Shown here: one piece after another, positions 12,254 to 12,270 of the stretch
How the letters are laid out: every line of letters begins with the position of its first letter
How positions within the stretch are numbered: the first letter of the stretch is position 1
Translations under genes and position numbers: made by a program
NCBI GenBank assembly: GCA_902787065.1
Contig: CADAFA010000021.1
Location: forward strand, 1 to 12,270
Length of the DNA stretch: 12,270 bases
Source of the DNA: an uncultured Elusimicrobium sp.
Lineage (GTDB): Bacteria > Elusimicrobiota > Elusimicrobia > Elusimicrobiales > Elusimicrobiaceae
Reading direction: 5' to 3'
Notes under the pieces: generated by a model
Seen by the model: the letters and a program-made list of their open reading frames with translations, nothing else
The model's database searches: none
Told to the model about the DNA's origin: nothing

Positions 12254-12270
12254 GTTTCTTCTGCTTTGTA

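Overview
The window looks like chromosomal DNA of an AT-rich, diderm (Gram-negative-type) bacterium. The best guess is a gut-associated member of Elusimicrobiota. This rests on a type IV pilin-like protein of the style abundant in that phylum, a long YidC with a large periplasmic domain, SurA/PrsA-like periplasmic foldases, a lipoprotein signal, and housekeeping genes set among structured intergenic repeats. The phylum call is inference from protein character, not from a database search.

Layout, left to right. Bases 1-188 hold a large palindromic repeat (copy A). Bases 189-704 (-) encode a pilin-like protein. Bases 785-2354 (-) encode an overlapping terminase small/large subunit pair with no other phage gene visible. 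A tRNA-Asn(GUU) with a strong promoter lies at 2456-2530 (+). It is followed by about 320 bp of tandem, hairpin-rich sequence containing inverted pieces of the same tRNA. Then come minus-strand genes: pdxA, a SurA-like periplasmic PPIase and a PpiC-type lipoprotein. The classic rpmH-rnpA-yidD-yidC-jag/khpB operon runs 9573->5942 (-) and ends in a good terminator. Bases 9574-10098 carry a second copy (B) of the palindrome, three tandem 74-bp units derived from its right flank, and a GC-rich triple-hairpin island. After that come a small membrane-anchored protein of unknown function (+), a tRNA-Ser(UGA) (-) with the same kind of hairpin element at its 3' side as tRNA-Asn, and rmuC (+).

How the genes work together. 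The rpmH operon supplies ribosomal protein L34, the RNase P protein (which matures tRNAs such as the two encoded here), the YidC insertase with its helper YidD, and the RNA-binding protein KhpB/Jag. The two parvulin-type foldases probably fold exported or envelope proteins, possibly including pilins and outer-membrane proteins. pdxA (vitamin B6 synthesis) follows the SurA-like gene, echoing the surA-pdxA order of E. coli. RmuC is a DNA-repair-associated predicted nuclease.

The least explained material is intergenic. (1) A repeat element sits downstream of both tRNA genes. It has a conserved hairpin with a compensatory base change, a 21-bp identical block, and an inverted copy of the T-arm of whichever tRNA it follows. 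(2) A palindrome of about 105 bp is present twice, with paired compensatory changes in both stems. Also notable are an orphan but catalytically intact terminase, a YidC lacking the usual groove arginine, and several first-in-operon genes whose -10 box lies 6-7 nt before the start codon, suggesting leaderless mRNAs.
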